From contig NW_014577720.1 in NCBI RefSeq assembly GCF_000485595.1, positions 101,725-160,780 on the forward strand: 59,056 nucleotides of DNA, in the 5' to 3' direction. This document shows, piece after piece, positions 10,969 to 23,160 of the stretch. The translations under genes and the position numbers were made by a program. Numbering within the stretch: position 1 is the first letter of the stretch; every line of letters begins with the position of its first letter. The notes beneath the pieces are model-generated. The model saw nothing but the letters and a program-made list of their open reading frames with translations, had not been told where the DNA came from and did not search any database. Source of the DNA: Priapulus caudatus. Its lineage: Eukaryota > Priapulida > Priapulimorpha > Priapulimorphida > Priapulidae.

Positions 10969-11025
10969 GCTGTTCCTCTACACCCAACTGCTGAGAAACC
11001 ATGCACTCGTTCACTCGCGCATTAA
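10969..11025 (+). repeat. Block B, right edge of the duplicated unit
   Basis: This 57 bp block, GCTGTTCC to GCGCATTAA, is the same in both copies (20337-20393) in direct orientation. Beyond it the two copies share nothing, so it marks the right edge of the duplication. Confidence 0.9.
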
Positions 11026-11161
11026 AGGAACAGTAGCCTTTAGGTTCTAGGGTTATTTTCAGCTAATTTAGGTTATAATTGCGCTACATAAAAAGTTTCA
11101 TGGTTCAATCACCATTAGAAATATTTTTTTTAAATGTTTTAAAACTAACGACTACAGTTTA
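11026..11161. other. Unique spacer between the tandem copies
   Basis: This ~136 bp AT-rich spacer separates the units and is not repeated elsewhere in the window. It contains no gene. Confidence 0.7.
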
Positions 11162-11441
11162 CTTGAACGCGCTCTTGAGGATGCCGCCGTAACTGGGGCA
11201 GTCTCGCTCGCTCTTGGTGGCTTCGGCTCGATCCTTGTTCCATCTCGCCAGGCCCTCCAGCAGGTACATCTGATAGTGCACGTTACTAGCACTAGTACCT
11301 GTAAGGAAATAAACAGAGTCAGAAACAACATCGACTTGTAAGCGAACAGACAGTGCAAACGTGTACAACTGCAAACACAAACACGCACTTGTGCTATGCA
11401 TTTACCATTACAGACCGTAAAACGAGTCGCTGCGTCAAGAA

Positions 11442-11476
<35 letters not shown>

Positions 11477-12232
11477 CACTACTAGTACATAATGATTACC
11501 TGGTATGAACCTGGCGATGTGGAGGTGGAAGGATTCGAGACTCGTCGAACCTCGAGCACGCCCCCCTGACGCGGGTCCCAGTCTGTGTGTACAGCGGGAT
11601 ATTCGCAGGTTCCTGCAGGCATGCCACGTGTCGCTTCTGCAATTCCCAGAGCGCCGGAATGCGCTCCACATCGAGAAGCGGTGTGCCCATGTTGTCACGT
11701 CCCTGATTACCCGAGAACGCATCCAGCAACTCCCCGATCAGCCGCGTAGACTCCGCGGCGCCGCGGGTCTTGCGCCGGCAGTGAAACGCAAGCTCCTTCT
11801 TGGAGAGTTGCCGGATGAGGTCGTCTTCCGACGGGTCCTCCCCGTGCCGAGCGAGCAGTTCGGACAGCTTGGCATCTTTCAACGCCTGCACGTCCTCCCC
11901 ACTCCACTCGAAGATGCACACAGAGAGCCGGCTCATGAAGACTCCGTAGAGCGGGTGTGCCTCCGTCGTGCAGCCGGCGGCCAAACGGCTCATGAAATGC
12001 CACACATCAAGGCGAACGATGAGGTCTGGCCAGGCAGCGAACATCCCGCCAGTCAGGCTCCCATCGCAACAACCACAGTCCACGTAAAGGACTTCTGCAG
12101 GTGCAATACCTGCAGAGGAGTAGCGTTTGACAATGCCACTCACCATGGGTGCGAGACCACATCCTTCCCCGGTGGTCAGAACGCTGTTCAAAACCTGGCC
12201 ATACTCGTTGCCGATGTGTGTGACTCACGCCG
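11162..12232 (-). pseudogene. DUF6729-like protein, copy 2, 3'-truncated
   Basis: It has the same two exons, splice sites and six-C frameshift as at 5-1100. The last exon is cut by the duplication boundary: it reads SYGGILKSAFK and then stops at once, where copy 1 continues for nine more residues. This shows that the boundary fell within a pre-existing coding exon. Confidence 0.6.
11442..11474. repeat. (CA)n microsatellite, copy 2
   Basis: This array is equivalent to 310-342 and has the same length. That is notable because microsatellites normally change length quickly. Confidence 0.95.
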
Positions 12233-12427
12233 CCGTTCCGGCCGCGCGACCGTCCAGTTTCCGCACCACCTAGAATACGTAGAAAATACGCAACAGTTAC
12301 TCAGTGCTACTATGACGCAAATAACAATAATATACACAAACAACCTGTGAACGACAAAGGAAATACTCGAAGATAAATTTTGCATTAATCACCTTCTTAG
12401 TAGATTGGTTCACTGATTTTGCATTAA

Positions 12428-13754
12428 TCACCTTCTTAGGGCCTGGTTCACTGGTTCTAGCCCAGTGGAAGTGGACCTCAGGATTACAGGCTTGGTATCA
12501 ATCCATCGGAGACAAACTATGTTACTTTCTTTCTCAACGCGGCAGTCATAGGTTCCTCGCCCTCGTTTGGTCATAGCTTTTTCCCCCTCCAATGGACATT
12601 TTGACAGTCGATTCTTTCGCACGGTTCCGGTGTATTGGAAGCCATCCTCAAGCAGCTTCTCAATCGGTGCCATTGAAGTGAAAAGTTATCCGCGTATATC
12701 TTGTAGTTCTGTTGTTTTGGAAGACTGTCACAGAGTTTCACAACAACATCACCACAAACACCGATTGGACTCTTATCAGCTGCCGCATCCTGTTTACCTT
12801 GATAAACATCAAAGTCGTGCATTAGACCATTTACGCTACACCGAGCCCAGATCTTGAAGCCCCACTTCGTTGGCTTGGCCTTCATATACTGCTTGATACG
12901 GCAAAACGAACCCTTGAAGGGGACCATCATTTCGTCGATTGACTGAAACTCACTAGGCACGATCTTGAGACATTGGGCACGAACCACATCGAGTACCGGG
13001 CAAATTTTCCACAGTTTGTCTTTTTTCGTTTCTTCATCGGCCGCTTCGGTATCGACAAAATGGAGAAGCCGTAGCAGGAGTTGGACCCTGTTCCGTGGAA
13101 TGACATCGGCAATAGGTGCGTATTGGATGGTTGTCTCCCAGTAAACGCGTACACCTGGCATTTGTACCACCCCCATCCTTAGAACTAGACCCAACAGTTG
13201 CTCTATTTCCTTGATATTCGTGTTCACACTGATGCCGCTTTTTTGAAGACTGTACTGATTGGTGTACTGCACGACAATTTCAATAATTTCCTCCGAAAAT
13301 ACTGGAGAGGGGTCAGCAGCGTTTGTGGCGGTTGGATCTATGCCCCATGAAAAGTCAGATCAGGAGGCTGGAACTGGACGTTGGCTTCATGCCACTTTGA
13401 CTCGCGTGCCTTAGGTCCCTTGGATTTCCCAGCAATCTGGGTAAGTGGAATGTTATCAGAGTCGCTGAAATCACTGTCATCAGAATCAGCTGCGGCATCT
13501 GCATCAGCTGCGGCATCAGCATCATCATCGTAAGAGGCGTCGGCATCAGGATCTCTGTTGGGCTGGTACAGATCATCATCACTCTCACTCTCGCCACCAA
13601 AATCACTGACATCACCATAGAGCTGGGCGAGTACATCCTGCACATTGAAGTATCGCCGTTTCCTGGCTGGGATCACAGGCATCCTGAAATACAAATAGAG
13701 GGAATTTAGAAGAAATTCTATTTCTACAGTCACAACCAGATTTAGAAGAAACAA
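12428..13754 (-). pseudogene. piggyBac-type transposase, copy 2
   Basis: The three frame-separated blocks match those at 1296-2622, including both ACTTTTCA-linked frame changes. No copy-specific difference was seen. The lesions therefore predate the duplication, or one copy has been propagated onto the other. Confidence 0.85.
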
Positions 13755-15037
13755 AATTATTTTAATAGGGCCATCTGTACAGACCCCTGGCTATGTGCTT
13801 TAGCATCCTTTAGACATCTAGGGCAAGAAGCAAAAAGCATATCAGAGTTTGTGTCCTTATATTTATCAATACTAAATGGATTGGAGACACCTACATGAAT
13901 TGAGTGTTCAGGCTTTATAGGTAACATCAATGCCCAGTGGGTGACCGGTGACCCACCGAGTTGGCGCCTGCTGTATACAACTGATGATTTCTTGATGTGA
14001 CTCAACCAGAGTTTATTTACATTCTATGATCATTAATTTAAATGTTTATCAACTTTATTTATGATAACTTACCTTCAGGGTTGAAGGAGGCAACTTTTAT
14101 GTAGGCGTGGTCCAAGGTCAGCATCAATTCATGGGGGCTGCCATTAGAGAGTGTGCTTCAGTAGAGCCATCTATAGTTAGTTATATAAACTAAATGGGTC
14201 ACCAGTGACCCACTGGGCTTTGTTGGGAGTGAAGAAAGAGGCATGAGGTGTTGTGCATTTTAAGAGTGGTGGCTAATTAGGCGGGGTCATATATGATCCC
14301 TGGGGCTCTAGAGGGTCTTCTATACCCTACCAAAATCCCGAGGCAATTGTGAAGAACAGGTACCATGTCGAATTTTGCATAAATATAATTAGGAAAGGGG
14401 CGTTCTAAGTAGCCCAACCGCTTTGGAGCTACTTTGAACAGGGTTACAAGTACATAAATTATATGGCGTATTTAATATATCCAGGTTATTTAACAGCCAG
14501 AGAATTATTTTAGTAGATTTCCATTGGTATGCCAGTTACTGTATTAAGATTTCTCTTTACAGAAATAGAAAATTGTTATATTTGGTATACTAAAATCCAT
14601 TTCAAACTATATCGATGTTCAAAGTAACCCCGTGTGATAATTAAGTACATCTCAAGATAGAATCGTCATACCAGCAACAAAATTATAATAAATAAAAGAC
14701 AAATGTAAACTTTGGATAAGGAAATTTATTATAAACTCTTAATAAAATAACTCAAACTTGATAACTGGAATATCAATTGCTGTTATGTTGCCTTGCTGTT
14801 GCAGTTGTCTTTTATAGACAGTATTACTATATTCGTATTACATATGTAAATTTCCATGATACCACATACATACATACATACATACATACATACATACACC
14901 TACATACATAAGTACCTAACAGCTGACATAGAGGTACCGTACAGTTCAACAACATTATTTATACATACACTGTATCCAAGATCATTGCAGTAATGCTCAG
15001 TAAATCCAAGCATCTAACGCTGGTATTTCAAACATAC
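13755..15037. other. Non-coding stretch, copy 2
   Basis: This is the counterpart of 2623-3903, with the same near-palindromes (13937-13956, 14195-14212) and the (CATA)n tract at 14864-14898. No gene is seen. Confidence 0.6.
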
Positions 15038-16209
15038 CTCTCGAGTTGATTGGTTTTGGATTTTTCAATGGGCGAAGTATATCATGCCACTCATATAAGA
15101 GTTCATCGCGCTGACTTGGCCACTTCCAACCAGACTCTTACTACTGCTCCAGAATCTTCGAGAGAGACAACTTGCCCAGGAAATTCTGACCCCTCATAAT
15201 CCACAACAACATACTGACCAATGCACACTTCTGTTTTTGTCACGTGTGTTCGTTCTGAAGACCCATCATCAGACGCCTCACCATCTACTTGTTTTGGCAA
15301 TTCGTACTCTTCGGATATAGGCATATAAATATATATAATTCCTGATCATAGGCATTGGAAGTTGATGGTTTGTCATTTGGTTTGTTATTCAGTGTCTTTA
15401 CGAAATCTTCGTAACTAATACTCTTACCGGCCGGAACGTCTACTTTCTTTCTTCTTTTCTGTTTTTTCTCCTCGCCATCGACTCCACGCATTCGCTTCAA
15501 CATACCTATTACAACTTCTGAAACGTGACCTGATGTTTTACGTGGACTTTCTACCGAGTCACTATCTGGTAGCATCTTCAACACTTCTGCAGCATTTAAT
15601 GAAACAAGTCCACATGCTTTGAACCCTGCTTTCAAGTTTTCACTTGTTTCGTTGTTGTCTTTATAGACATCTGCATAGAGCTTAGTTAGGAGACCAGGTG
15701 CCATAGTGTCTAGAATTTTTATCTTGAAGTTGTTGGTTGCAATTTCACTCACAGGGAGCCATGCCACACTGGCCTGCTGATGTTCACTGGGCTTTGCTTT
15801 CCTTTGTTGTTTTCTTTTTGGACAGTGTTTGATATGTTTCCACAATCGTTTTTTTTTATAAAGAAACCAAGACATTCATTACAAGGCACATACCATGATG
15901 TTTCTTCATTTCTAATGGGTCTCCTGTAAGGAATAATGTTGCCCATGCCTTTCTTTATAACAGTGGTGTTGTGGGCATAGATCATGTGTCTCAGTTCATC
16001 CCATCATTTCTATCTTGCTGTTTCGATTTTTTTAGTAACACCAGAATTGCTGCTAATTCAACCTCATTGGAGCGTTTTTGTTTCAAATGCCTAGGTGTTT
16101 TTGGGAACATTTTTAAACAAAAGGGGCAACAATGCCTCTTGTCCCATCGGCGTCCGTGTTTATTATTCCTGCACTGCACCTTAACTTGCACGTGACCATG
16201 ACCATGCAT
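15038..16209 (-). pseudogene. Zinc-finger/pogo-like transposon protein, copy 2
   Basis: It matches 3906-5077: the same finger motifs, pogo-like tail, WKWPSQRDELLYEWHDIL module and frame changes. Confidence 0.55.
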
Positions 16210-16524
16210 CGGGAACCATCGTCTCGTGTGTAGACAAAAAGCAGCGAGATGACAGGGTGGTGTCGCAAGCCCAATGCGTTTCTTTCAGCCTGGTAGCTTA
16301 TCTCTGCTGCGTCGCTTTTCGTATCGGCGTGCAGTATCTTTGCTGCGACTTTCTTTCCAGCGTACATTGCTAGATGTACATATCCGAATCCTTCCTGTTC
16401 CAACTTTTGTCAACTCTACAGCAGCTGAACTTCCTTGTTCGCATTTGAGTGAAATGTCGTGTACATCATTTGGATAAATCCACGTAGTTGTAGTATTCAA
16501 AGTTGACGGCTGTAAGTCATTCAA
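16203..16524 (-). pseudogene. Protein-kinase N-lobe-like fragment, copy 2
   Basis: It matches 5071-5392, including the one-base shift before LEQEGFGYVHLAM. The TATATAAG element lies at 16550-16557 on the minus strand. Confidence 0.45.
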
Positions 16525-17356
16525 TGCTCGTGGTAGACGATTGATTGGCTTATATAGCAGCTATCGGGCTAGCTGCCGGGGTGACAAAGAAGCTAACGCC
16601 ACTCAATTAACGCGTCTCGTTGCTGGCTCGGCTACGGAAATCTCCAGCCAATTCTCGGTCATGAAAAGCTAGTTAGCTGTGTAACATAATCGCATCAGAC
16701 GCGATTTTAAAAATCCGAATGTGTGTAGCACTCGGGCTCAATGAGAACATTTCGTGATGTTTGCACACTGCAAGTATGCTCACAGTGGGTTTATATATAG
16801 GCTTTTTTGTTGCGAGCTTTATCTATTTTAAACCCCAAAGATTGAAATGCAAAATTTTGGGTCTATGGAGTAGAGTATTGACATTGCTCCTGTGAACTGT
16901 GTCTTTAAAACTTTTGTACATGAGCTGACTAGGGCAACTGGGGGGGGGGTCAAAGGCTTTGACTGGGGCGGCATTTCTCCACCCCCCTCCCAACCGTCGT
17001 GCCGCCACTGGTCATAGCGCTCAGGTAATTATATCAGGGGTGTCATAATATATATCACAATATCATAAAGTGTATATAAATATCATGATTAAATGTGACC
17101 CAGTCTATGAAAACCCAGCTAAAGTCATTTTTTATGATTGCCTGTTTCATACATATATTCAATCTATATGAAGTAAAGAATATTCAGTGAAAAGGGCATA
17201 CTTATAGCTTTAAAACTGACCGAGTAATGCAATGTCAAACATTTGGGGGATTTTGGCGTCCGGACATCAAGATTTTGAGAATTATCTGATTTAAAAACAC
17301 ATATTTTTTCTAAAAACATATTTTTTTATGCCCCATTACTTTGGAACCATAATTTT

Positions 17357-17429
17357 CCCATACATGTGTCATACACCACTGGAAAGCTTAGAATCTAAGC
17401 TTTCCAGTGGTATATGACACATATATGGG
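17357..17429. repeat. Foldback palindrome, copy 2
   Basis: This is the counterpart of 6225-6297 with the same arms. Confidence 0.85.
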
Positions 17430-17633
17430 AATCTTCATATAGTTCGAATGATATTGATGGGGTTACCATGTTATGTAACAACAAGGACGCTCAAAACCCG
17501 ACGTCGATTTTGCGGTTAGAGGATGAAAGTTTTTGAAGCAACAATGACTTATTTGTATTCAAATGGTTTCTAATGTGAATAAAATCAAAGTAAACCATAA
17601 TTCAGAGCAACATTTCGCAAAGTAATTAGTGAT

Positions 17634-17800
17634 TACTGTGAAGCCCTTTATTTTTGAGGCTGTGTAAGGACCCAACAATGCTAATTATACCGGTACGTGA
17701 ATCGCAATTTTCAACCCCAATCATGTTTCTATGAAATTCCATGTGAAACACTAAAATGTTATGTGAAATCCAAGTGGCACAAATAAAGGGCTTTACAGTA
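17634..17800. mobile_element. MITE with TACTGT inverted repeats, copy 2
   Basis: This is the counterpart of 6502-6668. It was present before the tandem duplication. Confidence 0.75.
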
Positions 17801-18650
17801 GGCCTACATGTATCACATAATTTGTACATAACTTGCATGGTGGCCATTACATAAGTTTGCGATAATGGTAGTTTTCCTTATTCACATGATCCCGATCCCG
17901 TAGATCTCAGTGAGCAGTGTCCATTGGCAAAATTTACGTTTTAACTTAGAAGTTACCGGTATTGAACATTGTAATTATCAAACTGGTACATTCTACCATT
18001 CATTGACAAAGGAAGCAAGTTTATTTTAATCCACTGCATACCATAGGCAGAAAAAGGAGGGTTCTCCGCAAGTATTTTTTTTCTGGGTGTGCCACCCTGA
18101 CAAAAATAGTTTTGGAGAATACGCCAATTTTTACAGGATATTCAAGTGTTTCGAATGAAGTATTTGTTGCAGCACAAGCATGGATTGAATGAATACATGC
18201 AACAATAAAATTGACTTGCTTCCTTGTCTTTGATGGCAACATTAATGCAGCGGTCAAAGTGGGGTTAGGCTTCCTTACAACCCCCACACGATTTTCTATT
18301 TACACTCTTTTGGCCCGTCCCCGTGGATTTGTTTTGTCTGCCCACTCCACGTGCTGGAGTCGGTATCACTAGGCGAGATTTATTTATTTTGTTGGTTTAC
18401 AGATTCGCCGACCCGAATTTTCAAGAAAAACGAAAAAATATATAAAAATTGAAAATCTGTATTTTTTTCTTCCCGCCGACCTTTTCTCTAAGAAATATGA
18501 ATAAAAAATTTTAATGTAAAAAAGAAAAACAGTTTATAAACAAACCGTTTATAATAAAAGTAAAAATAATTACAAGTTGAGTTTTGTTTTTATTTAGTTT
18601 TCTTAAAATACTTTAATATCATGTATAACAGTATCACTGTTTTTTTTATC

Positions 18651-20132
18651 CTACCAAGTCAACAACAACAACAACAACAATTCTGTAAACCAAAAAAGAA
18701 AGAAAGGTGGCCCTACTGTAGCTTCGACATTGTCATTTTCATCTGTGGTGATGACGATGTCATTTTCATCTGTGGCAACATTGACATTATCAGGGCAAAC
18801 TAAGTCACGATGCTCCTCGGTGACGAACTCACGGATTTCCATGAACAGGTACGCCTTCCGCTGGTCACTAAGTCCATCTGGGATACGCACAGGTGCTTTG
18901 CCATGTGGCACATCTGTTGGGTTGCCCTTCAGAATGTGGTGTGTAAGGCGCTCCTCACTCGGTGGTGTCAACTCGGATTCCTTGCAAAGAACACTTCCAT
19001 CGGGTCTAAACTCAATGTGATGAAGTGGTTTTATTGCAGGAAGCTTCAGGAAGAATGGTGAGAGGTAGGTATCCCAACCACACACAGGGACAACAGCATT
19101 TCCTGCCTCATCTCCACAGAGTTGGGGGATTAGGACACCAGCAGGGGAAGCAGCACGAACAACACCTTTAATGTCTGACAAGCAGTCAACTTTGGTGTTC
19201 CTGTATTTGCGCTTGAATAAGCCAAACATGGAATCGGGTGCAAATTTCGTGTGCCCGGCCAGCATGAATGAAAGAGTGACCTTCTCGTGTTTGCCAGTGA
19301 TCACTCTCCACAGTAGGTACTGTACTATAGCATTGTTTTTGTTTTGACCAGAACAGTATTCAGCATGGAGATGCATTTGGGCCTCTTTCAGTCCATAATT
19401 ATTGAAGAAATAGTCAAGCAAACTAATGACACAGTTTGCACCCTTGTTGATGACCGTTGCATCGTCCAACAGGAAGATAACCATCTGGGGGAGACCTTCT
19501 ATCATCATCCCGAATATGCCACACTTTCTTGAAAAAGATGGGTCCTGGCTGCATCGGATCATGGGGGTAGTGGATCTGTTGAGCAAAGTCGAAGCTGTAA
19601 TGGACCTGGAACAGGATTGAACACAATGTATCGAATTGTTATGATGCATTACAATACATTTTTGAAGATCTCATTACAAATGCAGAAGTGAAATGGGTAA
19701 AACTGAAAGGAAAAATATGCATGTAGCCACAAAAAATTATTCAGACATTCTCACTGGGATATAACAACTTTAGTCATGTAGGCCTACCCCACAGCCAAGC
19801 GTGTACATGTGAGAACTTTTAATCATCCATTGTTATTCCTTTTCAGTGGGTGACAGTGTAGTGGATTAGTATTAAATACTTCTGGAATTATAGAAAATTG
19901 AAAAACATACCTCAAAATGACACGAAGAATTCGGTATGTCATTGCCAAGCTTCCTTAGTTCAGTGATGTCATTGTCATCTAACACACGTCTACAGTCGTG
20001 AATCTTAGCATTGTAGAAAGAACGTTTAGTAATTGCCTGAAGAAGGTGTTCTTCAACTTTTTTGAGTGCTTCCGATTTATGTGTTGAATCCTTCTTTGAT
20101 GCCTTCATTATCAACTCGCTATTCTAGCTGGT
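18651..20132 (-). pseudogene. DUF7869-type transposon protein, copy 2, 5'-truncated
   Basis: The C-terminal exon is the same as in copy 1, with the shared frame change before RKCGIFG (near 19530). The upstream exon retains KASKKDSTHKSEALKKVEEH, LLQAITKRSFYNAKIHDCRR and LRKLGNDIPNSSCHFE. It keeps GAA (20052-20054) where copy 1 has a stop. The exon ends abruptly at ~20132, where inverted block A begins. The Cys-cluster half of the protein is therefore missing. Confidence 0.75.
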
Positions 20133-20333
20133 AGGGTAACCCAATCATGAAAGGAGGGGAGGCTTGACCCTGCGGGATGAACTTTACTGCTTGGCGACAA
20201 AGCAACTGTAACATTATGCATGGCATATCTAATAGGATCTAATAATCTAACCCGAAATTACAATTTAGTATGCATGATATCGGTCAACCTGTTCATTCAA
20301 CCATCATAGTGATAGAATAATGGTACGTCTCGG
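20133..20333 (-). repeat. Block A, inverted
   Basis: It is the reverse complement of 10773-10968 with a few substitutions and small insertions. One edge abuts the DUF7869 exon directly; the other abuts block B within about three bases. Confidence 0.9.
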
Positions 20334-20336
20334 TCA

Positions 20337-20393
20337 GCTGTTCCTCTACACCCAACTGCTGAGAAACCATGCACTCGTTCACTCGCGCATTAA
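20337..20393 (+). repeat. Block B, right edge of copy 2
   Basis: It matches 10969-11025 in direct orientation and ends at GCGCATTAA. Unique sequence begins at 20394. Confidence 0.9.
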
Positions 20394-20567
20394 CTATCTT
20401 CGTTTGCCACATGCGGTGAAGTGTGCAAATGCTCGAGTTTGTAATGTTGCACTTTGCCATGGTGCATCTTTCTTGTGCAAATAATAATTTTAATTGAATA
20501 TTTAAAATTTTCAAATATTGTATATAAAACACATAAAAACCATTTTGAAAATGAGAATGTATTAAAT

Positions 20568-21029
20568 TTAAATAGTGTCAAACACCTCCGCACCGGTCCC
20601 AAAAGCGTGGCACTGCATGTTGTTTACAAATTCGCTGTAGCACATGTAAAACCTACTAAGGTGCAGCACCATGCCACACACATTCGCCATCGGTCTTAGC
20701 CCCATGCTCTCCAGGCTGTTGAAAGCTTCCAACAGCTTCTCTCCGATCAAAGAATCCGTCCCTGTCCAGAAGCAGAGTAGCTTAGAAAGGTCGGTGGCAT
20801 CCAGCTCACTCACGAATCGCTCCAGGTGACGCTCAGTTATCTCCTCGAGCACTCGGAGATTCGCGTCATCCGAATTGTCGTACTGGATTTCGGTGAGGAC
20901 CTTTGCTGGCGTCGGCATCATCGTTTGCAGCAGTTTGATAACTAACCCCGACGTGGCCGAGTGCCACAAAGTGGGGTAGACTTCCAACCCTTTCACCAGC
21001 TGACACCACTGCCACAGAGGCTTTGCCAA
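20568..21029 (-). pseudogene. HECT-like ubiquitin-ligase C-lobe fragment 1
   Basis: The frame reads LWQWCQLVKGLEVYPTLWHS, then ERHLERFVSELDATDLSKLL, CFWTGTDSLIG and LRPMANVCGMVLHLSRFY, ending at a stop. This is the end of a HECT domain of the divergent G2E3-like type: a WTG/TTG turn, then an N-x-C-x-x-x-L-x-L segment holding the position of the catalytic cysteine. That Cys (VC in MANVCGMVL) is present. Upstream HECT parts are absent, so this is a last exon of a gene or a stranded fragment. It has no in-frame lesion in the visible part. The family call is moderately sure. Confidence 0.55.
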
Positions 21030-22235
21030 GACTAATTAACCTCATTTTGACTCTACACATAATTTTCCACCATAAAATTACTAAACAACATCAAATACTT
21101 AAAAGAAAACTATAAATCAGTTTATTAGACCAACCTAAAGGAGTTAAACTAAAAAAAGTGTTACAAAATATACATTGGACCGCCTAGGACCCCAAATTAT
21201 TAAATATTCATTTTGACCGGGCTCATATATGCATAACAGTTGTTGCACCACAAGTTATAAAGATATATGATAACTGTTTAGTTTAATTTCTAGATATATA
21301 TCTTGAGCATAAACAGTGCACATTTCAAGGGATTTGAACTAAAGATAACAAAATTACAGCAGAAAAGGTGCAGCAGAAAGGTCGGAATTTGACATTTGAT
21401 AAAAACAACGATTTGACTGGTACAGCAAAACCATATGCAGATACTCGGACAACGGCCAATTCATTAAATATAGTCATGTCAAACAAACAGAAGCTATTAA
21501 CAGAATCACTGGGAATGTTTTTTGTAGAGTTAAGTTCAATGCAATCATATAATTTATGTTCATATGCGCTTTGATTTTCACTTCCGGGTTCACAAATATT
21601 AGTGAATCTGTTGCCATAAAATCGTCTCTTCTTAGTTTTAACATTGTTGTACTGCGGCATATTTGACGCTAAATATGTCTTTAATATGTACTTATATATT
21701 TTAAACTGATAATAGTCACTAATATGCGGATATAACGTAGATGATGACGGATATAACGTAGATGACGACGGATATTTACAAGAGATTATAAAAATTTACA
21801 TGCTCAGACGAGGATACCATCTTTACAATGCACCCTGGGATAACACCGATTGACTGCTATGCTGCTAATTTTGCCTGTAAGATGGCAGCACATCCTAGTG
21901 ATGAGTTGAGAAGCAAAAAATTGATATTTTCTTATTGCAACAAATTGATTTAGGTGATTAAATTCACTTCCAAGGTGCTACTCCGGTTTAAAATTAAAAT
22001 CACATTACAAATGTAAAATGTTTTTAGACCTGTTTAGAGTATAGTTATAAGCAATTAATGTTGAAAAATGGAAAGGAAACATACTAAAATAATTAGTAGA
22101 GTTAAAAAAAATTAAAAGTCATATTTTGAAAAATTGGTAGTTTCAACCCCCACTAGCTACCTTAATGTATCTCCAGAATGTTCTTGGGTATTCTCTTTGA
22201 GACTGAGATTGAGGATTTGGTTCAGATATACCCGA
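21030..22235. other. Non-coding stretch
   Basis: AT-rich; I see no supported gene. Two imperfect copies of a ~24 bp GATGACGGATATAACGTAG-like string lie near 21720-21775. Confidence 0.55.
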
Positions 22236-22550
22236 TGTGATTGGTTCTGTTTTATACAGAACATACAACCTCCACCGACCAGCATACAGCAACATAACTG
22301 ATGGTGAACTGGATGACCTTATCAGACCTTTGTTGCCAACAGATCATTAGGTTATCGGCTGTCCATACAGCACTTCGAAATCAGAGCCATCTGTTACCAT
22401 ATGAGAGAGTGAGGGCCTCCATGCTAAGAGTTGATGCTGTAGGGGTTGCACTGAGATGGTGAAGAGCAATCCATAGAAGATCATATAGCGTTGCTGCCCC
22501 AAATGCCTTGTGGCATATCGATGGAAACCACAAACTTATATCGGTTAGTA
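22236..22550 (+). pseudogene. Integrase-core (rve-type) transposon fragment, N-terminal half
   Basis: The plus strand reads RTYNLHRPAYSNITDGELDD, then after frame changes ERVRASMLRVDAVGVALRW, a TGA, then RAIHRRSYSVAAPNALWHID and GNHKLI. This is the conserved stretch of a multicopy animal integrase-like protein, where WHIDGNHK carries the first catalytic Asp. The match ends just after that motif, so the catalytic core is cut. It has at least one stop and two frame changes. The C-terminal half of the same family occurs at 55.2-56.0 kb on the opposite strand. Confidence 0.7.
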
Positions 22551-22767
22551 CATATTGGTAGTTTCACGATAAGGCAAAACTGACGAATTTTGCAATTATT
22601 CCGTGGCGCAAAAATTGTTTAAGACTTGTTTGCTGACCTGTTTACTTTAATGTTTTGCACATCTTTTAAACCTTTTTGGCAAAAATGTTGCATAAATGTA
22701 TGGAACAAATTTTTTTTTGGATTAATGAATGCTGCGTCATTGTATACAATTTCTAATAATCCTTGTT

Positions 22768-23160
22768 TTTATGCGTCCGCCACGAAGTTGTGCCGGAGGC
22801 ATGATGTTTTTGGGTTTTCAGTCCGTCTGTAATTTTATCTTGTGTGCACGATATCAGCAGAACTTTCTTCCAGCACTCAAGAATGGTTTGAGGTATAGTA
22901 ATGGAACTTAGGACATGTATGAATCTCAGTGTAAAGAGTATTGACCTTGCATATGGGGTCAAAAGGTTAAATATGTTGGAATATCATTTTGTGCCATAAC
23001 TTAAGACCGTTTAGAAGTATAGGAATAAAATTTGTCCCATTTATGAATACCTATATGAAGAGTATCTACCATGATTTAGGGGTCAAAAGGTCACAGGTCA
23101 ATCAACATTTTTTGTCATAATGCTTGGAAGTACCATAATGAAACTTTGCCCATACATCGA
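22768..23160. repeat. Dispersed repeat (GTCAAAAGGT-rich)
   Basis: It begins GCGTCCGCCACGAAGTTGTG and continues with GGGGTCAAAAGGT motifs at ~22956 and ~23080. Similar sequence is a common interspersed repeat in molluscan genomes as I recall them. No coding capacity is seen. Confidence 0.45.

Larger units (their letters stand above)
30..11025. repeat. Tandem segmental duplication unit, copy 1
   Basis: This ~11 kb unit recurs at 11162-20393 with a constant offset of 11132 bases up to about position 8544, where I saw no difference. From 8545 onward scattered substitutions and a 4 bp indel appear. The left boundary lies inside a coding exon: sequence before position 30 does not match sequence before 11162. 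The right boundary is the shared 57 bp block ending at 11025, after which the copies are unrelated. Copy 1 is the more complete one and retains 8986-10772, which copy 2 lacks. Confidence 0.93.
11162..20393. repeat. Tandem segmental duplication unit, copy 2
   Basis: This copy matches copy 1 base for base, as far as I can see, from 11162 to about 19676, then shows about ten differences in the next ~450 bp. It lacks the counterpart of 8986-10772 and carries block A inverted. Its length is ~9.2 kb against ~11.0 kb for copy 1. Confidence 0.93.
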
